Source: Archegozetes longisetosus
Lineage: Eukaryota; Arthropoda; Arachnida; Sarcoptiformes; Trhypochthoniidae
Direction: 5' to 3'
Assembly (NCBI GenBank): GCA_018873245.2
Contig: JAEMBT020000009.1
Span: forward strand, 5,743,180 to 5,807,179
DNA length: 64,000 bases
In this document: in pieces, positions 60,855-64,000 of the stretch
Layout of the letters: every line of letters begins with the position of its first letter
Position numbering within the stretch: the first letter of the stretch is position 1
The notes under the pieces: model-generated
Database searches by the model: none
Told to the model about the DNA's origin: nothing
The model's input: the letters and a program-made list of their open reading frames with translations, nothing else
Made by a program: the position numbers and the translations under genes

Positions 60855-63289
60855 TTACAACTGATCCAAGTATTTTTTCCATAACAAATCGCACTCATTT
60901 AATTTAAGTCCGTTCCCAAAATTAGTGTTTTGTTTTGGTTCATTAGTTATTTCATAATAAGGGGCTATCACATTGTTATTAATTATGTAATATTTTGGCC
61001 AAACAACACCGTTCTGTGGTGAAGGGTATCTGCAAACAAAAAGCAATATTAAAAACCTGGTATTAACTTTCATAAAAAAATTATAACTTAAAACATGTAA
61101 ATTAACACAAACCCAGTTTTAGCAAAATGTGTGAAAAACTCAATCATTTGGTCAGAAATTTCTCTTTCCCTATCAAGATGTCTATCAACTTCTCTAAAAG
61201 GTATACCAAAAACGGGCCAGATATCATTTGCATGACAAACACCCATCCATTTCGAACAAAATAACTTTTCTTCCCCTAATTTATTGTTATGATAGGATTG
61301 ATAGACATTACTTTTTACTCTATCATTACTAAACAAAGTCTTAGCGAATTGAATAGTTGGACAAGCGATTATATAGTCACCGAATGCACCAATAGTTCTT
61401 CTCAAAAGATCAAAATCATTACTATCTGATAGACCCGTAAAATATTCTTGAAAAGAAAATCTTACCAGATTTAATTCTTTTTTTTGTAGATTATAAATAT
61501 ATATTGATCGGGTATAGATTGATACTAATTGCGTTAAAACAATTATGAAGTCAATTTTATAACAAAATATTTTACATTAAAATCGCGTTTATCGCATTGA
61601 TTAGAAATAATTAAATAATTAATCAGGATATACAAATAGACTCGATTTGTAACTTTTACTAAAATTAGTAATAAAGTGGCCACTAAGTCTAATGTAGAAG
61701 TTTCCACAAAAAACAAATGACCATATGCCTACAGTCGAAATAGGTCAAAGGATTAAAGTATAATTGTTACATAATGCTAATAGAAAAGTATGTTTGAATT
61801 GAGTTATAAACATGAAATCTCATCAGTAGATACACATAAGGCTGTCACTTTTAACAATGAAGTGAAAGCTTAATTATGTAACAGTATTGATCATATTTTT
61901 GCCCAAAAATATAAACCATAAAAAATGTACATGATCTACAGCTAAAGGCAGAGAAGGTATGATTAATCCGTTATGTATTAAAATTAAAGATGTGGTTCCA
62001 GTAGATATTGTGTAAAAGAACATAAGTAGACAAATTATCTACAAAAAATAGTTGCAAAATTAAAATATCTCAAAAAACATTCATTTACTATACAAATAAC
62101 AAATATCTTAATCGTGATAAAATTATCCTTAAGACTTTACTACTCAGTTTTGTAGTGCTTTAAAGCACTTAATAAACGATGAGATAAGCATATGATAAAT
62201 TATTTCTTGTTTCAATCGAAGAATTTTAAGTTAAGTTAATCTAAAGAGCTTATGGGGTATAAACTTTTGTCCATTGCTAACATATTCGAGAGCTCATATC
62301 AATTTCATTTTAAGATATACCTGACCAAAGTATATATCTACAAAAGATAAATGAATTAAATCTAATGAAGTTCTTTCATTCATAATTTTTATTTAATTAT
62401 TTGAAGTTCTTATAATAAGTGATGAAAACAGGAAGGGGGTTTATATTTCTGAGCTCTACTGTATATGTGAAATCTATATAGAAATTTGAACATATGAATT
62501 CAACAGGAAAAGTTAACTAGTGGATATAACCTTCAAGATGAGTCGTATCCGGGGCTGAAGTTTTATGCTTGAGTTTTTCTCAGTACTGATTAAGAAAATG
62601 AGTATTAACCATAGCATCATTGGGCGATGTTTAGTGGTCCTATCAACAATATTAAATCTATCCACTCACAAGTCATTTTAAAAGGAAAAGCTCCTAATAA
62701 CACATTCAATGGTCATGAATAATTTAGTTCATTGTATCAAGCATAAGTAAACTTGGGTTTTTATAATGGAATTTGACTCTATTTGTGAATAATTAAAATT
62801 TATATCTGTAATTGATTGTAACCACAACTACATCTCCTTTAGTCGAAAGAACTTCTCCCACATAGTGCCGCTTACTTGAAGATCCCCAAAGAAAAGCCCC
62901 ACCATGAATCCAAACATTACAGGCTTCAAGTTTTCATTCGAACCACTAATAAGTGGTGACCAGATATTCAAATAAAGACAGTCTTCGCTATGATTTTTAT
63001 TGAGCGAAAATTGTTCCGTTAATGCTTTTTGACGGCAAGAGTTCTGCCAATCGTAGGCATCGATCGGATGTGACCATTGTTTTACAGGTAAAGGCTTTTT
63101 GAAGCTTAAGTCCCCAATCGGTTGCTCTGCATAAGGAATATCTAAAAAGACGTTAACATCTTTGCCATCAACTGCTTCTTTCTTGCAATTAATTTTTGCA
63201 TTCTTAATTTCAACACTTATATCATTAGTTTTTACACTGATAATGATTTTAAATAGAAATAATGATAAAACCAAACTTTTGTTCAACAT
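60855..63289 (-). pseudogene. inverted chimeric carboxylesterase pseudogene (G)
   Basis: On the minus strand, exon 1 (63289-62806) is type I and D-like ([14 protein letters not shown]...), but one T is missing after KPVMF, shifting the frame, and the donor GT is now AT (62805-62804). An intron homologous to intron 1 of D follows. At about 61452 it breaks into the middle of a type II exon 2 (from YFTGLSD on), which runs to 61113 with a one-codon deletion (IGAFGD), keeps the CHAND histidine but lacks the GESAG serine and the Glu part. Exon 3 (61029-60855) is intact and F-like. The product cannot be an active esterase. It probably arose by recombination between a type I intron and a type II exon, in inverted orientation. 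Confidence 0.9.
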
Positions 63290-64000
63290 TTTTGCTGAAC
63301 TTTTATTAAGAAAATGAATTTGTTTTACTAAAACTTGTAAATGTTTTGTCAAAGCTTCAAACCAAATAAAGTGTACATAAAAATTTCAACCTTGATATGT
63401 AGATATAACGAAAGCCATATAACTGAGATGTTAAATGTGAGTCAATTATTTACAAGCTTTTGAAATAAAACTTTATTTTTTTTGTTACGTTTATTTGTTT
63501 TGATTTTTTACATATAATAATGTTAGATTTATTGAAAAATAAATTGAAAAATATCACTAATTGTGTTATAAATAAACGAACGTCTATAGACTTGATTAAT
63601 AATGAATTGATTCAAAAGTCTAAAGAAAATGGAAAGTAACGTACACCACGTCCAATCTTATGGCAAATAATGAGAAAAATATTAAGAAATTCAGTAAATT
63701 ATAGAAAATTTATATTTTAGCCAAATAATTGAGTTAGTAACTAAATTACAGGGAAATAAATACACGAATTTAAAGGGGGTGAGATCGATTCAAAAGAATT
63801 TAAGGAAGTTTTGAAGTGTTGTCTTAAAGTGTGCTTTCAAAAGATTTCTGAATCAGAACAATTCAATGGATTCAACAGGTTTTGAATATTCATTCATTTT
63901 TTGTCATTATATACTTTACAAAATTCATTTTAATTTATAATTAGTTACTATTCATTATGCGATTGGGAAAAGCAATCGATAAAACTTCCTGGTCTTTTGA
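63290..64000. other. upstream side of pseudogene G and window end
   Basis: The first 150 bp or so match, inverted, the leader of D (the cognate of TTTTATATACACTTTAT at 63370-63390 and the TATCTACATATCAAGGTTGA words). Homology fades near 63430. No gene is seen to the end of the window. Confidence 0.5.

Overview
This is an AT-rich eukaryotic window with short spliced introns. Its genes point to an arthropod. It carries CLIP-domain secreted proteins, an expanded tandem family of secreted carboxylesterases (CCEs), and a half-size NBD-TMD transporter of the arthropod ABCH/ABCG type. The combination would fit a mite, but the sequence alone does not prove which arthropod it is. All gene models here were built by hand from reading frames, splice signals and paralogue comparison.

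Layout. At 1-13 kb there are two immune-type genes: a standalone secreted CLIP-domain peptide (2939-3264) and a five-exon CLIP-domain trypsin-like protease (6744-8945). At 13-40 kb there is a head-to-tail CCE array: A (13265-15259), B (15823-19264), C (22081-24175), D (31500-37213) and E (37787-39867, broken by two stop codons). A truncated copy D' (42564-42792) follows, then F (53511-55586). At 57.9-60.2 kb lies a four-exon ABC half-transporter. At 60.8-63.3 kb an inverted, chimeric CCE pseudogene (G) lies tail-to-tail with F, so the ABC gene sits between two convergent esterase copies.

The esterases fall into two subfamilies. Type I (A, D, D', exon 1 of G) starts MLNKS. Type II (B, C, E, F, the 3' part of G) starts MLVND or MLDNN. 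They mostly alternate I-II-I-II, share a three-exon structure with identical intron phases, and in most copies share a promoter block. The repeat unit therefore looks like a gene pair plus its flank, shaped by duplication, gene conversion and loss. All intact copies keep a Ser-Glu-His triad; C has GHSAG in place of GESAG at the nucleophile elbow.

Between and inside these genes is a dense layer of mobile DNA. It includes a hAT remnant with target duplication inside intron 1 of B, a decayed P-element/THAP-type transposase with a mariner deletion derivative inside it (25.4-30.2 kb), several MITE-like inverted repeats (two with empty sites visible in paralogous copies), and a 9.1-kb structure (43698-52834) bounded by about 565-bp inverted repeats and filled with nested foldback elements. 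The oddest signal is a pair of long palindromes (50631-50900 and 51843-52142). Their arms are unrelated, yet both have a 42-nt centre that is nearly the same sequence in opposite orientation. No tRNA, rRNA or CRISPR was recognised.
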